A DNA stretch of 38,189 nt from Zoogloea ramigera (GCF_006539865.1 NZ_BJNV01000051.1:1-38189); one strand, 5' to 3'; positions 19,128-27,285 are shown, numbered from the stretch's first letter. Numbers and translations: made by a program. The notes: a model not told the origin generated them from the sequence alone.

Positions 19128-21427
19128 CAGCCCGCCCCCTTCTTGGAAGGTGCCAACTCCGTGTCGAGCCAAGTCAGTGCATCGGCGATATATGCGGGGC
19201 AGACTACCTTGTCGCCCAAGCTGATGCGCTCAAACATGGTTGCAGCGAACTCAGCCTTGGCAAAGCTCCCCCGCAGCATTGCATGCAGGTCCTTGCTAAG
19301 TGCCACGAGATCCTGCTGCGCGATAACGGTCTTAACGACTAGGCGCAGCGGCCCAACCAACTTCGGCAGTGGGACATCATCTTCATCCGGCTTCTGGTTC
19401 TTCTTTTGCTCAACGCTCTTGAACCAATCGATATTGGTCAGGATCAACGAATCTTCAAAAGAACTCGGCCATGGGCCGCCCTTTGGTATGGGGACCTGCC
19501 ATGCAAATCGGACCCGCCCACCACTCTGGTCGCTCCAAACCTGGTCGGCCTCCTTCGGGTCGGCCAAGAGGTGCAGATCCTTCTGCTTAGGATGCCAGCC
19601 ATTGAGCGTGTCGTTCCCGCACTCGAGTAACTCGGGGTCGACGATTGCTGCAGCTTTGCGGACGGTTTTGCCTTGGGCGTCCTTCGTCACTTCTACAGGG
19701 TCCACATCGGTGATGACCACCGTCGGAATACCAAGTCTCTCAACGAGCGGGCGCAGCCGATGTGCGTGGCGCCCACCAAGGTCTAAGAAGGAGATGTACC
19801 GCTTGTCGAGTTCATGGAAGTCGCGCTCAATGAACAGGGGCACGAGCATCCTCTCCGCAGCCCCTTCGACGAAGATCGCGGCGTCCGCGAATAAGAGATC
19901 CGTGTGCTGCACTCGGAAATACCGCTCCGCGAAGGTTCGGGTTTCTTTGTCGCTCCCGAATGCGGTGGCGAGGTCAATGACGTCTGAGCTTGGCATTCCG
20001 CCCGCAGCCGCCGCAACTCGCCGTACATAGCGCAGCCGATCGAAGTTTTCAGCGTGAGCCAAGTGACTCGCGTGGGTGCTGATGACCAGTTGGCTACTCA
20101 AATGTGCATGCTCAGGCGCCACCGGACTGATGAGCTCTGCCGCGCGTCGAGGGAAGATGCGCTGTACTTGAACATGTAGGTGCGCTTCCGGCTCCTCCAC
20201 CAACACTACATGCACGGCAGCGGGGCTACCTTCAGCCGGCTTCAACCTGGAGTCTCGGAACGAGACCAGTTGGTAGCTCAACGACTGCAGGTTCTGGTAA
20301 CCGAGTCCGATTGAATACTCTGGAAGGTAGACATCCGCCTGCTGGCCGTCGAGGCGGTACTGCACCGCCGTACTGTGGTCAAGTAAGTCGCCGGTCTGGA
20401 TTCGTGTTCTGAAATGAATCTCCTGGGGATCGTGAAGCGTCGGATACCCTAGCTTCTTCACATCCTCAATGGATGGCGTCAGCGCGGCCTTGATTCGCGC
20501 GTCGAGCTCGAGTTGGGCACTGGCGACGGCCGCGACAAGCTCCGGTTGATGGCCCTGACCTGTAGTCGCGATGTTGAGGTGCTGCCGCGCGTACTTCAGC
20601 AATTGGTTGGAAAACAGGCCAACGCGGTGCGTACCCGCCGTGGATCGAGTTTCTGCCTCCTCCCTGCCGAGGCCGCGTTGCGCAGCGACGAAATCTACGC
20701 GCAAGAGCTTGGAGAGCTTGGTGCGATCCACAGGAGCTGCCTGTGAAGGCAAAGCCTGCGGTGCAATAGCCGGCGGATTTGAAAATGGTCCTTGGGACGG
20801 GTCGAGCTTGTAAACCAAGACACTTCCAAGATCGGCCGGGTAGCGAAGCCAGTAGTCAATAAGGTCGGCCGGCCACGCGTGAGCCTCCTTCGGAAGGGCC
20901 ATCACTGGCTGTCTGGCCTCTCGATATCGCCAGGCCAGCTTCTGGAGCGCCTCCACCGAAGAAGCGGGCTCAAGGCGCATTCGAACGCCTACAGCTCCCC
21001 CGCTCCAGTTCAAGGAGGTGATGAAGGGTGAAACTAAGTTGTAGGACCCCGACTGCGCATCGAACCATAGATCCAGCGTGGGCATGCGTGCCAAGAGTTC
21101 AGAAAGCTGATCTTCCCATTTGGCAAGGTCGCCTGAGGCCGACGCGGGATCTTCCGTCAGCTTCTCCCATGCCTCGCCAAGCGCTCGCAGCGCGGGCCAC
21201 TGGTCGAGACTGATATCGAAGGCGCCGAATATCTGTCCCGTCGTTGCCAAGAAATTGCGGACTGCAGTGAGGATTGATGTCTTTCCACTGTTGTTGGCAC
21301 CGACTAGAACTGTCGTCTTCTTGTCGATCTGAACCCGAGCTTGGGCCAGGCGCCGGAAACGGCTGAGCTCAATGCACGTCAGACTGACGTTGGGCGCCTG
21401 TGAGGGCTTGGGCGGCTGAGCGCTCAT
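19127..21427 (-). CDS. gajA: Gabija-type OLD-family ATPase/TOPRIM nuclease (GajA-like)
   Basis: A 766-residue OLD-family protein. The N-terminal ABC-type ATPase has Walker A GANNSGKT (43-50), a long insertion with helical segments (about 80-380), Walker B VVLVEEPEAHLH (407-418) and an H-loop-like STHASHLAH (450-458). The C-terminal TOPRIM nuclease shows IFVEGAAE (518-525, E521 and E525) and ITDVDP (572-577), the acidic metal-binding residues. Pairing of a class 2 OLD nuclease with a UvrD helicase defines Gabija; GajA is a nicking nuclease inhibited by nucleotides in the studied system. AAGGAG lies six bases before the ATG. It is longer than the roughly 580 residues I recall for the Bacillus protein. 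Codon use is less GC-biased than in its neighbours. Confidence 0.88.
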   Translation of the reverse strand: MSAQPPKPSQAPNVSLTCIELSRFRRLAQARVQIDKKTTVLVGANNSGKTSILTAVRNFLATTGQIFGAFDISLDQWPALRALGEAWEKLTEDPASASGDLAKWEDQLSELLARMPTLDLWFDAQSGSYNLVSPFITSLNWSGGAVGVRMRLEPASSVEALQKLAWRYREARQPVMALPKEAHAWPADLIDYWLRYPADLGSVLVYKLDPSQGPFSNPPAIAPQALPSQAAPVDRTKLSKLLRVDFVAAQRGLGREEAETRSTAGTHRVGLFSNQLLKYARQHLNIATTGQGHQPELVAAVASAQLELDARIKAALTPSIEDVKKLGYPTLHDPQEIHFRTRIQTGDLLDHSTAVQYRLDGQQADVYLPEYSIGLGYQNLQSLSYQLVSFRDSRLKPAEGSPAAVHVVLVEEPEAHLHVQVQRIFPRRAAELISPVAPEHAHLSSQLVISTHASHLAHAENFDRLRYVRRVAAAAGGMPSSDVIDLATAFGSDKETRTFAERYFRVQHTDLLFADAAIFVEGAAERMLVPLFIERDFHELDKRYISFLDLGGRHAHRLRPLVERLGIPTVVITDVDPVEVTKDAQGKTVRKAAAIVDPELLECGNDTLNGWHPKQKDLHLLADPKEADQVWSDQSGGRVRFAWQVPIPKGGPWPSSFEDSLILTNIDWFKSVEQKKNQKPDEDDVPLPKLVGPLRLVVKTVIAQQDLVALSKDLHAMLRGSFAKAEFAATMFERISLGDKVVCPAYIADALTWLDTELAPSKKGAG

Positions 21428-21504
21428 CTGTACTCCTTCGAATTGATCGGGCTTTTTGTTTCACCGCACAGAGTCCGGACCGCAATGCTGGTAGCCCTTG
21501 AATA

Positions 21505-21518
21505 CTCTGCTATCAGAG
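21505..21518. promoter_or_regulatory. Short inverted repeat upstream of gajA, possible operator
   Basis: CTCTG-CTAT-CAGAG is a perfect 5-bp inverted repeat about 80 bases upstream of the gajA start. It could be part of the promoter/operator of the defence operon. No clear -35/-10 pair could be assigned, so this is only a candidate. Confidence 0.25.
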
Positions 21519-21596
21519 GGAAGCCTCGCTACGACAACAAGTGAGGAGCGTTCCAAAATGGCCGACAACCGCCCCCTCGAATCATACCTTCCCAAC

Positions 21597-21620
21597 ATAA
21601 AAATGGCGGCCCAAGCCGCC
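21597..21620 (-). terminator. Rho-independent terminator for the hypothetical gene at 21667-22041
   Basis: On the minus strand GGCGGC-TTGG-GCCGCC is followed by ATTTTTAT. The six-pair GC stem, four-base loop and T-run lie 46 bases after the stop codon of the minus-strand gene. Confidence 0.75.
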
Positions 21621-21666
21621 GTTGTTCATCAATTCCTGCCACCCATTCCAGGTAGCGGCGCTTCGC

Positions 21667-22041
21667 TCACTCCCCAGCCACCACCTTCTTCGCCTTGCTG
21701 GCCTTGCTGCGTTCGCTTTTCTTTTTCAGGCCGATGGCGGCGACTTCGTTGGAGTCGAGGCCGTAGCGGACCTTGACTTCGCCCTTGGCGCCGACGATGA
21801 CGTTCTGGAGTTTCCAGCGGGCGCGGCGGACGGTGTCGCGGGCGGCGGCGGCGGTGTTGTCGGCGTGGATGAGGGCTTCTTCGGCGGCGAGCAGCTCTTC
21901 GTAGCAGAGGGTTGCAGCCTCGACGCTGTGTTCGGGGTTGATGGGAACGTAGTCGGGGATCTTCTTGAGGGCGAGGTAGGCCTCGACGTTGGCCTGGGTC
22001 TGTTCAGCGGAAACGCGGGTGTTCGGGTTGATGTTCGGCAT
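21667..22041 (-). CDS. Hypothetical protein with Lys/Ala-rich tail
   Basis: A 124-residue soluble protein of unknown function. It begins MPNINPNTRVSAEQTQAN, has a predicted helical middle rich in Ala and Glu (LLAAEEALIHADNTAAAARDTVRRARWKL), a conserved-looking YGLDSNEVAAIGLKKKSER segment and a basic tail (KASKAKKVV). There is no signal peptide or cysteine cluster. Proteins with the GLKKKSE ending are, from memory, found as small uncharacterised proteins in several phyla. GGAG lies seven bases before the ATG, and a good terminator follows, so it is a self-contained transcription unit. It lies beside the 21-bp repeat array. No function is proposed. Confidence 0.75.
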   Translation of the reverse strand: MPNINPNTRVSAEQTQANVEAYLALKKIPDYVPINPEHSVEAATLCYEELLAAEEALIHADNTAAAARDTVRRARWKLQNVIVGAKGEVKVRYGLDSNEVAAIGLKKKSERSKASKAKKVVAGE

Positions 22042-22280
22042 GGTGTCTCCAGTACATTGGGTTGTCGAGAGAAGCGGGCACTACGGTTGCCGATATTACG
22101 CCCGGGTGCGGCCCGCGTGAAGGTCAACGTCATTTTATTTGACGGTTTTTGCGTACACCATGGGATTACCCCCATGCGTCGGGGGTGGGGCGACGCCGAC
22201 GGCGCGGGAAAGCGTGGGCGAGGGGGCGGGGATGCCGATGTCAGGCGTGCCGATGGGGCCGTTTGCCCGGGCAGGCCTGT

Positions 22281-22545
22281 TTTTGGCGGTGAAACGGCGT
22301 TGTCGGGCGGAACAACAACGATGTTCGGGCCGACAACGTCGTTGTCAGGGCAAACATTGATGTTTTTCGGCCTGCAACAACGTTGTTGGGCCAAACAATT
22401 GAATTGTCGGGCCGAACAATTGAGTTGTCAGGCCGAGCGATGTTGTTTTTCGGCGTGCAACAACGTTGTTCGATGAAACATCGTTGTTGTCTTGGCAAAC
22501 ATTGACGTTGCAAGGCCGAACATCGTTGTTTTTTGGCCAAGGATG
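22281..22545. repeat. Degenerate 21-bp tandem repeat with palindromic core, about 13 units
   Basis: A GGCC/GGC-plus-A anchor recurs at about 22285, 22306, 22328, 22349, 22369, 22389, 22410, 22431, 22452, 22472, 22494, 22514 and 22535, a spacing of 20-22 bases. Between anchors are variants of the palindrome AACAACGTTGTT (also AACAATTGAATTG, AACATCGTTGTT). The 614-base gap 22042-22655 holds this array and no supported gene. The period of 21 equals two turns of B-DNA, and also seven codons, so both strands show spurious heptapeptide ORFs. No match to a known element is recognised. Confidence 0.85.
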
Positions 22546-22655
22546 TTGGCTGCGCGTGCAAGGATGGGCTTTAAAGCCCTGAAATGTGGATTTTCAGGGC
22601 TGATTGGCCGGTTTTTCGTGCTGCCGCAGGGGGCGGCAGCGTGGCCGGCCGGGGC

Positions 22656-23623
22656 TTACCACAGCTCGATGGATTCGAAGCCGGGGTCGGCCTTTTCTTC
22701 GACGGTGGGGATTTCGTCGGTGGGGGCGAGCTGGCCGACGATGCGGGTGAAGCTGGCGTCGAGGGTGGAGCCGAGCTCGAGGAGGTCGAGCACGCGGCCG
22801 GTGGCGTGGCGGACGACGTCGCTGACGGTGGCCTCCTGGCGGTTGGTGAGGCCGAGACTGAGGTACATGCCCTCGATGCTGTCGGTCATGGTCTCGAGTT
22901 CGAGGCGGGCCGAGATCTGGATGTCGCGGTAGGTGGTGCGCAGCTCTTCGACGGCGCTGCGGGTGATGGCGGCGATGTGCAGCATCTCCTGCGCCCGCCT
23001 GACGGCCTCGAGGCGGGCGCAGACGTTGTCGATGGCCAGGTCGGCGGCCTCGGCGACGATGGCCAGGTGGTCGCGGATGCGGCCGCAGTATTCGGCATCG
23101 TCGAGGGGCATGTTGACGACCAGGATGGAGACTTTCTCGTGGTTCACGACCATCCGGTTCTTGAAGCTGAAGATGCGGCCCATGCCGAGCATCTTGTCGA
23201 ACACCGACTCTTCGAGGGGCGAGGCGGGGCCGTTTTCGGTGAGGGTGATGGTCTGGCCGGGGGTGCGGAACTGGACATGCCCCTTGAGGCCGAACTCGGC
23301 AGTGGTGGCGACGGTTTCGCGGGCCAGCGACTGCAGGCTGTAGCAGCCGAGGGCGCGGCGGGCGTACTTGATCCTAGAAACGGCAGTTGACCGCTTTCCG
23401 TAACTTCAAGGGTCGCAGGAGCACACGCTTTCGTGCTTTCGCCGACGCTCACCCAGATGGTGACAGCGCTACACGCCCGCTGGCACGTCTGGGCGGGCGC
23501 CTGGCTTTGTCGCTCCGCCTTGCAGGCATGAGCCTGCCGCGTTGTCGCTTCGCGCCAGACACCCGCCCATACGCACCAGCAGGCGCGTCCAACTGCCGTT
23601 TCTAGGTTGATACGAATCCGGAT
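22656..23623 (-). pseudogene. Signalling-type (GAF-like) protein gene broken by a MITE
   Basis: The 3' part (22656-23372) reads without stops from KYARRALGCYSLQSLARET through VFDKMLGMGRIFSFKNRM to a helical C-terminus (LARLELETMTD, ending GFESIELW). The first about 110 residues look GAF- or sensor-like, followed by helices; the family was not identified. The reading frame is cut at 23372 by an inserted element (23373-23606). Removing the element and one TTGAT copy joins it to 23607-23623, giving IRIRIKYARR, with GAGGGG upstream but ATC where a start codon would be expected. What remains could only be translated from GTG 23204 or an ATG further in, as a 182-residue or shorter C-terminal fragment. 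It is therefore called disrupted. Confidence 0.65.
23373..23606. mobile_element. 234-bp MITE with 17-bp terminal inverted repeats
   Basis: The ends are CCTAGAAACGGCAGTTG (23373-23389) and its exact reverse complement (23590-23606). The direct repeat TTGAT flanks it on both sides (23368-23372 and 23607-23611), as expected for a 5-bp target duplication. The inside has no transposase and contains hairpins such as GCAGGC-ATGA-GCCTGC and CGCCCGC...GCGGGCG. It is therefore a non-autonomous miniature element. The CCTAGA-type end with a 5-bp duplication recalls the IS1380 family (ISEcp1 ends similarly), but this assignment is tentative. Confidence 0.9.
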
Positions 23624-23665
23624 TTCTTTACCCCTCGGGCACCGATCGGGGCGCCGCCGCCCTTT

Positions 23666-24319
23666 TCAGCGGGTGAGCCTGCGGATCTCGCCGCCGCAGC
23701 TGGCGGCAACCCGGGCGTATTCCTCGGGGGTGTCGATGAGTGCCTGGGCGGCGTCAACCTTGTTGATCTCGCGCTTGACGAAGGGCACCCAGCGCTCCTG
23801 CAGCTCGGCCTGGAGGCGGGCGTTGGTCTCGCCCCGGGGGCCGCGCCACGGGCCGGTGCCGGCAAAGCGGGCCTGGAGGGCGTCGGCGAGGGTCTTCTCG
23901 ATGGCCTTGAGGTGGGCCTGGTAGGCGCGCACGTGGCGCATCTCGTGTTCGTGGATCTCGCGGTAGGCGCAGCTGCCGGGCGGGAATTCACGGGCCACGT
24001 AAACCGTCATCGGGCTGAAGCCATAGCGCACCGTGAGCTGCGGGCTGGCGCATTCCCAGCGGCCGCTGGGGTCGACGTAGGACGACACGCGGGTCTCGAA
24101 GCGCACCGTGGCGGTGCCCCGGGTGAGCCCGAGCACCTGCTGGCCGCCGCGCGCCTGGGGCGGGCCGAGCAGGGTGAGGGTTTTGTAGCTGGTGCGGGTG
24201 TCGAGGCTGATCGGCTCGTCGTGGAGCTCGAGCTTCACCGCCGGGGGCGCCAGGCTGTCGCAGCCATCGGCGAGGCAATGGCCGCACAACAGCAGGAGCA
24301 GGAGCCCGCCAAGGCGCAT
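23666..24319 (-). CDS. Secreted HExxH protein, possibly DUF922-like
   Basis: The 217-residue protein starts with a Sec signal peptide (MRLGGLLLLLLCGHCLADG) and so is likely periplasmic. The central part is beta-rich (TRTSYKTLTLLGPP, TVRFETRV, LTVRYGFSPMTVYV). It is followed by EIHEHEMRHVRAYQ, which contains a HExxH zinc-metallopeptidase motif (HEMRH), and by helices. This layout resembles the DUF922 group of predicted Zn-dependent proteins; activity is unproven. Five cysteines remain after the signal peptide. The ATG at 24319 lies 13 bases after the stop of the chemoreceptor gene, so they are probably cotranscribed. The longer upstream frame is a shadow of that gene. Confidence 0.8.
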   Translation of the reverse strand: MRLGGLLLLLLCGHCLADGCDSLAPPAVKLELHDEPISLDTRTSYKTLTLLGPPQARGGQQVLGLTRGTATVRFETRVSSYVDPSGRWECASPQLTVRYGFSPMTVYVAREFPPGSCAYREIHEHEMRHVRAYQAHLKAIEKTLADALQARFAGTGPWRGPRGETNARLQAELQERWVPFVKREINKVDAAQALIDTPEEYARVAASCGGEIRRLTR

Positions 24320-24332
24320 GACGCTGCGCCGC

Positions 24333-25424
24333 TCAGGCGACGCTGTCGGCCATGCGGTCGAGGCTGTCAATGACGCGGACGCTGGCCCGCTCCATGGCTT
24401 CGACGTGCTTGAGCATCTCGACCATGTCGCCCCGGTCGCGGGCGTCGATGGCGGCGATGCCGAGGTCGTGCACGGCCGCGTGGGGGGTGTCGAGCTCGCG
24501 GTAGGCGGGCAGCTTGCTGAAGGTATCCCGGCCCTCGCCCTCGAAATACCATTTGCCGAGGCGGCATTCGGTGTGGTGCGGCACGTCGTGGGTGTGGAGC
24601 TCGATGAGCCCGAACAGGCCGGGGTACACCCGGAACTTGAACACCAGGTGGTCAACCTTGGCGACTTCGACGAAGCTCTTGATGGCGCTCCTGGCGATGA
24701 CGTCCTCCATCTGGTGGGAGAGGTTCATCAGCTTTTCCATGTCTTCGGTGGCACGGGCGCCGCGGCTGCTGAAGTCTTCGGCGGTGCGGGCCAGCACTTC
24801 CATCGCGCCCTTGGCCGAGATCGAGTTGTCTCGGATGCCCACCACCAGGCCTTCGATGTCCTTGGTGGCCTTGGCGGTGCGCTCGGCAAGCTTGCGCACC
24901 TCGTCGGCCACCACCGCGAAGCCGCGCCCGGCCTCACCGGCCCGCGCTGCCTCGATGGCCGCGTTGAGGGCCAGCAGGTTGGTCTGGTCGGCGATCTCGT
25001 GGATGAGCTGGACGATGGCGCCGATCTCGCCGGCCTGCTGGGCGAGGCCGTCGACCTCCTTGGCGGTGGTGGCGGAGTTTTCGGCCAGGACGTGCAGGCT
25101 GCTGGCGATCTCGGTGGAGGCCTGGCCGCTGGTCATGGAGACATGGGCCGCCTCGAGGGCGCGGGCCTTTTCTTCGCGGAGCCGGGTCGCCATGGCGGCG
25201 AGGCTCTGCTGGGAACCGGACAGGGTGCCGCTGAAAAGCGCCAGATTGCGCAGCACGGCCTTGAGGGTTTCGCACTCGCTGTCCTTGGCTTGCGCCAGGG
25301 CCTGCTGTTCGGCGAGCCGCTGGCGGAGTTCGACAAGCTCGGCGTCGAGGGTTTGCTGCCTGGCGGTGAGCGCGAGGTTTTCGGCTTCAAGCGCTGCAAT
25401 GCGCTTTTGTTTTTTGAAGAGCAT
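24333..25424 (-). CDS. Soluble methyl-accepting chemoreceptor with CZB zinc-binding domain
   Basis: The 363-residue protein has no membrane span. It begins with a coiled coil (about 8-60), then a short MCP signalling domain with the highly conserved hairpin tip [20 protein letters not shown] (143-162) and [18 protein letters not shown] (167-184). A C-terminal CZB domain follows, with the expected H259, C287 (in CRLGKWY), H315 and H319 zinc ligands. CZB receptors sense zinc or hypochlorous acid and signal through CheA or regulate diguanylate cyclases. AAGGA lies six bases before the ATG at 25424, which fixes the start. No che genes are nearby. Confidence 0.92.
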   Translation of the reverse strand: MLFKKQKRIAALEAENLALTARQQTLDAELVELRQRLAEQQALAQAKDSECETLKAVLRNLALFSGTLSGSQQSLAAMATRLREEKARALEAAHVSMTSGQASTEIASSLHVLAENSATTAKEVDGLAQQAGEIGAIVQLIHEIADQTNLLALNAAIEAARAGEAGRGFAVVADEVRKLAERTAKATKDIEGLVVGIRDNSISAKGAMEVLARTAEDFSSRGARATEDMEKLMNLSHQMEDVIARSAIKSFVEVAKVDHLVFKFRVYPGLFGLIELHTHDVPHHTECRLGKWYFEGEGRDTFSKLPAYRELDTPHAAVHDLGIAAIDARDRGDMVEMLKHVEAMERASVRVIDSLDRMADSVA

Positions 25425-25694
25425 TTTGGTCCTTAGAGGCCGGGAAGGCCTGGCTTGATAGTCGTCTGCATCACCGCGGCACGGCTGCACCAGCGGGAGT
25501 GTGGGCAACGGTCGACGGGTGGGCAATCAGGGCGGAACACAATAACGGGGGAAACCTGAACCGTGATGGCAGTTTCTATCGGCCGCCCCGCACCTTTCCT
25601 TAAGGCAATGGACACGCCGGCCAGGCCAGGCCACTTCAAAAAATGCTGGCGTTTCTGCGAAAGGCCTTTTAGAATGCCGCCTCTTCTCGCACCT

Positions 25695-25779
<85 letters not shown>

Positions 25780-25837
25780 AGGCATTTGCAGGTCGGCACC
25801 CGCTCGGGGCCTTTCCGGCAAGGCTGGCAGAAGAAAT

Positions 25838-25914
25838 GGAGTGGTAGTTCAGTTGGTTAGAATACCGGCCTGTCACGCCGGGGGTCGCGGGTTCGAGTCC
25901 CGTCCACTCCGCCA
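25838..25914 (+). tRNA. tRNA-Asp (GTC)
   Basis: The acceptor stem GGAGTGG pairs with CCACTCC. The anticodon loop CTGTCAC gives GTC, the T-arm is CGGGTTCGAGTCCCG, the discriminator is G and CCA is encoded. It lies 58 bases after tRNA-Leu. Confidence 0.98.
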
Positions 25915-25944
25915 ACATCAAGCAGCACCAGGCAACACCTTGAA

Positions 25945-26020
25945 GCGGCAGTAGCTCAGTTGGTAGAGCGCAACCTTGCCAAGGTTGAGGTCGAGAGTTC
26001 GAGACTCTTCTGCCGCTCCA
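25945..26020 (+). tRNA. tRNA-Gly (GCC)
   Basis: The acceptor stem GCGGCAG pairs with CTGCCGC. The anticodon arm CAACC-TTGCCAA-GGTTG gives anticodon GCC, the T-arm contains GTTCGAGAC, and CCA is encoded. It lies 30 bases after tRNA-Asp. No rho-independent terminator is seen after it. Confidence 0.98.
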
Positions 26021-26119
26021 TATCCCCGCATCACCCCCTCATTTGTTTTGCCAAGGCTTCGGTTGCGTTGCCCACCGCGCACTCGTCGGCGTTCGACCAC
26101 GTCCAGGGTGATGCCGGGC

Positions 26120-26206
26120 TGTAGGGGCGACTTCAGTCGCCCTCCGCGCGTTGATCACGGACAGGCCGTTGATCGGAGTCCGCGGGCGACTGAAGTCGCC
26201 CCTACA
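26120..26206. repeat. REPIN: inverted pair of REP sequences
   Basis: A 23-bp arm at 26120-26142, containing GGGGCGACTTCAGTCGCC, is repeated as a perfect reverse complement at 26184-26206. The spacer is 41 bases. Each arm is itself a near palindrome (GGCGAC-TTCA-GTCGCC). Two inverted REPs with a short spacer is the form mobilised in trans by RAYT transposases. It lies between tRNA-Gly and the bestrophin stop codon. Confidence 0.85.
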
Positions 26207-26220
26207 AGCCGCCCGCCGCC

Positions 26221-27141
26221 TCACACCATCACGTAATCCACCACCTCGGGCAGGCTGCTGCGGGGGGTCTCGCCGACCAGCTCGCAGATCGACAGCTCGA
26301 TGCCGTGGCACATGGCGGCCAGCGCGAGGTCGTTGGGTTCGTTGCCGAAGGGCTCCTCGATCTGTTCGCCGATCACGTCCAGCGCCAGGAAGGTGTAGGC
26401 GATGAAGGGGCCGACGAGCACGGTGAGCCAGCCGATGGCGTTGGCGAGGCCAACCGGCAGCAGCAGGCAATACACCATCACGGTGCGGTTCATGAGCACC
26501 CGGTAGGTGTAGGGGATGGGCGTGTTGGCGATGCGCTCGCAGGCGCCAGAGGCTTCGGTGAGCAGGTTGAGGTTGGTGTCCATCGACTGCAGCTGCAGGT
26601 CGGTGAGACTGCCGGCGCGCCGGGCGGCGGCAAAGTCTTGAGCCAGGCACAGCAGCAGCGCCGAGGGCACGAAGCGGGCGGCGCAGACGCGGTCGACCAC
26701 CGCCGGGTCGAGGCGGCAGGCCAGGTCGGCGCGCGGGTCGGTGCCGCGCAGCTGGTGCTTGAGGGCGAAGGCGAAGGCCGCCAGGGTGCGCGCCACGCGG
26801 CGCTGCAGCGCGACCTCGTCGGGTGCGAAGCTGGCGATCTCGCGGGTCAGCGAGCGGGCGCCGATCAGCAGCGCGCCCCATTGCTTGCGCGCCTCCCAGT
26901 AGCGGTCGTAGCTGACGGTGTTGCGGAAGCCCAGAAAGATCGCCAGCGCGATGCCCATCAGCGTGAAGGGCGGGATCGACAGCGCCGATTCGGCGTGGGC
27001 GCTCATCCACCAGTGGCGGCCGAGCACGCTGAGCACCGAGACGGCCAGCACCAGGGCCAGCCGGGAGACGATGTAGGGCAGCACCGAACCGCGCCACACG
27101 AAAAGCAGGCGGAACCAGTGCAGGTGGGGGCGGACGATCAT
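26221..27141 (-). CDS. Bestrophin-family membrane protein
   Basis: This 306-residue inner-membrane protein belongs to the bacterial bestrophin family (UPF0187/YneE), pentameric channels that conduct anions in eukaryotes and cations in at least one bacterial case. Family words are visible: GFRNTVSYDRYWEARKQW after the second helix, IPYTYRVLMNRT, and the C-terminal IEEPFGNEPNDL. About four membrane segments are present. The ATG at 27141 gives MIVRPHLHWFRLLFVWRGSV, the usual N-terminus; the frame extends upstream to 27216 but that part is not family-like. The stop lies next to the REPIN. The gene is probably monocistronic. Confidence 0.92.
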   Translation of the reverse strand: MIVRPHLHWFRLLFVWRGSVLPYIVSRLALVLAVSVLSVLGRHWWMSAHAESALSIPPFTLMGIALAIFLGFRNTVSYDRYWEARKQWGALLIGARSLTREIASFAPDEVALQRRVARTLAAFAFALKHQLRGTDPRADLACRLDPAVVDRVCAARFVPSALLLCLAQDFAAARRAGSLTDLQLQSMDTNLNLLTEASGACERIANTPIPYTYRVLMNRTVMVYCLLLPVGLANAIGWLTVLVGPFIAYTFLALDVIGEQIEEPFGNEPNDLALAAMCHGIELSICELVGETPRSSLPEVVDYVMV

Positions 27142-27285
27142 GGCGACGCTCGAGGGGAAAGGCCGCCATTTTGCCGCGTCAGGGCAGATCACCAAAGGGC
27201 GGTGTGCGGGGGACACAGCAAAGAGCCACGTGGCATACGATAATGGGAAGACCCCAGCCCCTCAACCCCGCACAAAGGAAGCCCC

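Noticed and set aside
21558-21776. Short plus-strand frame starting MADNRPLESYLPN with a GAGGAG upstream
   Set aside because: It runs through the terminator hairpin of the opposite gene and then antisense to that gene; the C-terminal half is low-complexity Trp/Arg/Pro. A small real peptide cannot be excluded, but support is weak.
22241-22561. Minus-strand frame of 106 codons across the 21-bp repeats
   Set aside because: The units vary from 20 to 22 bases, which breaks any constant heptapeptide frame. No ribosome-binding site is present, and the open frame follows from the repeat period.
23373-23606. Considered an integron attC site because of the hairpin-rich interior
   Set aside because: The ends lack the RYYYAAC/GTTRRRY core sites, and there are long perfect inverted ends with a 5-bp target duplication, which indicate a transposable element.
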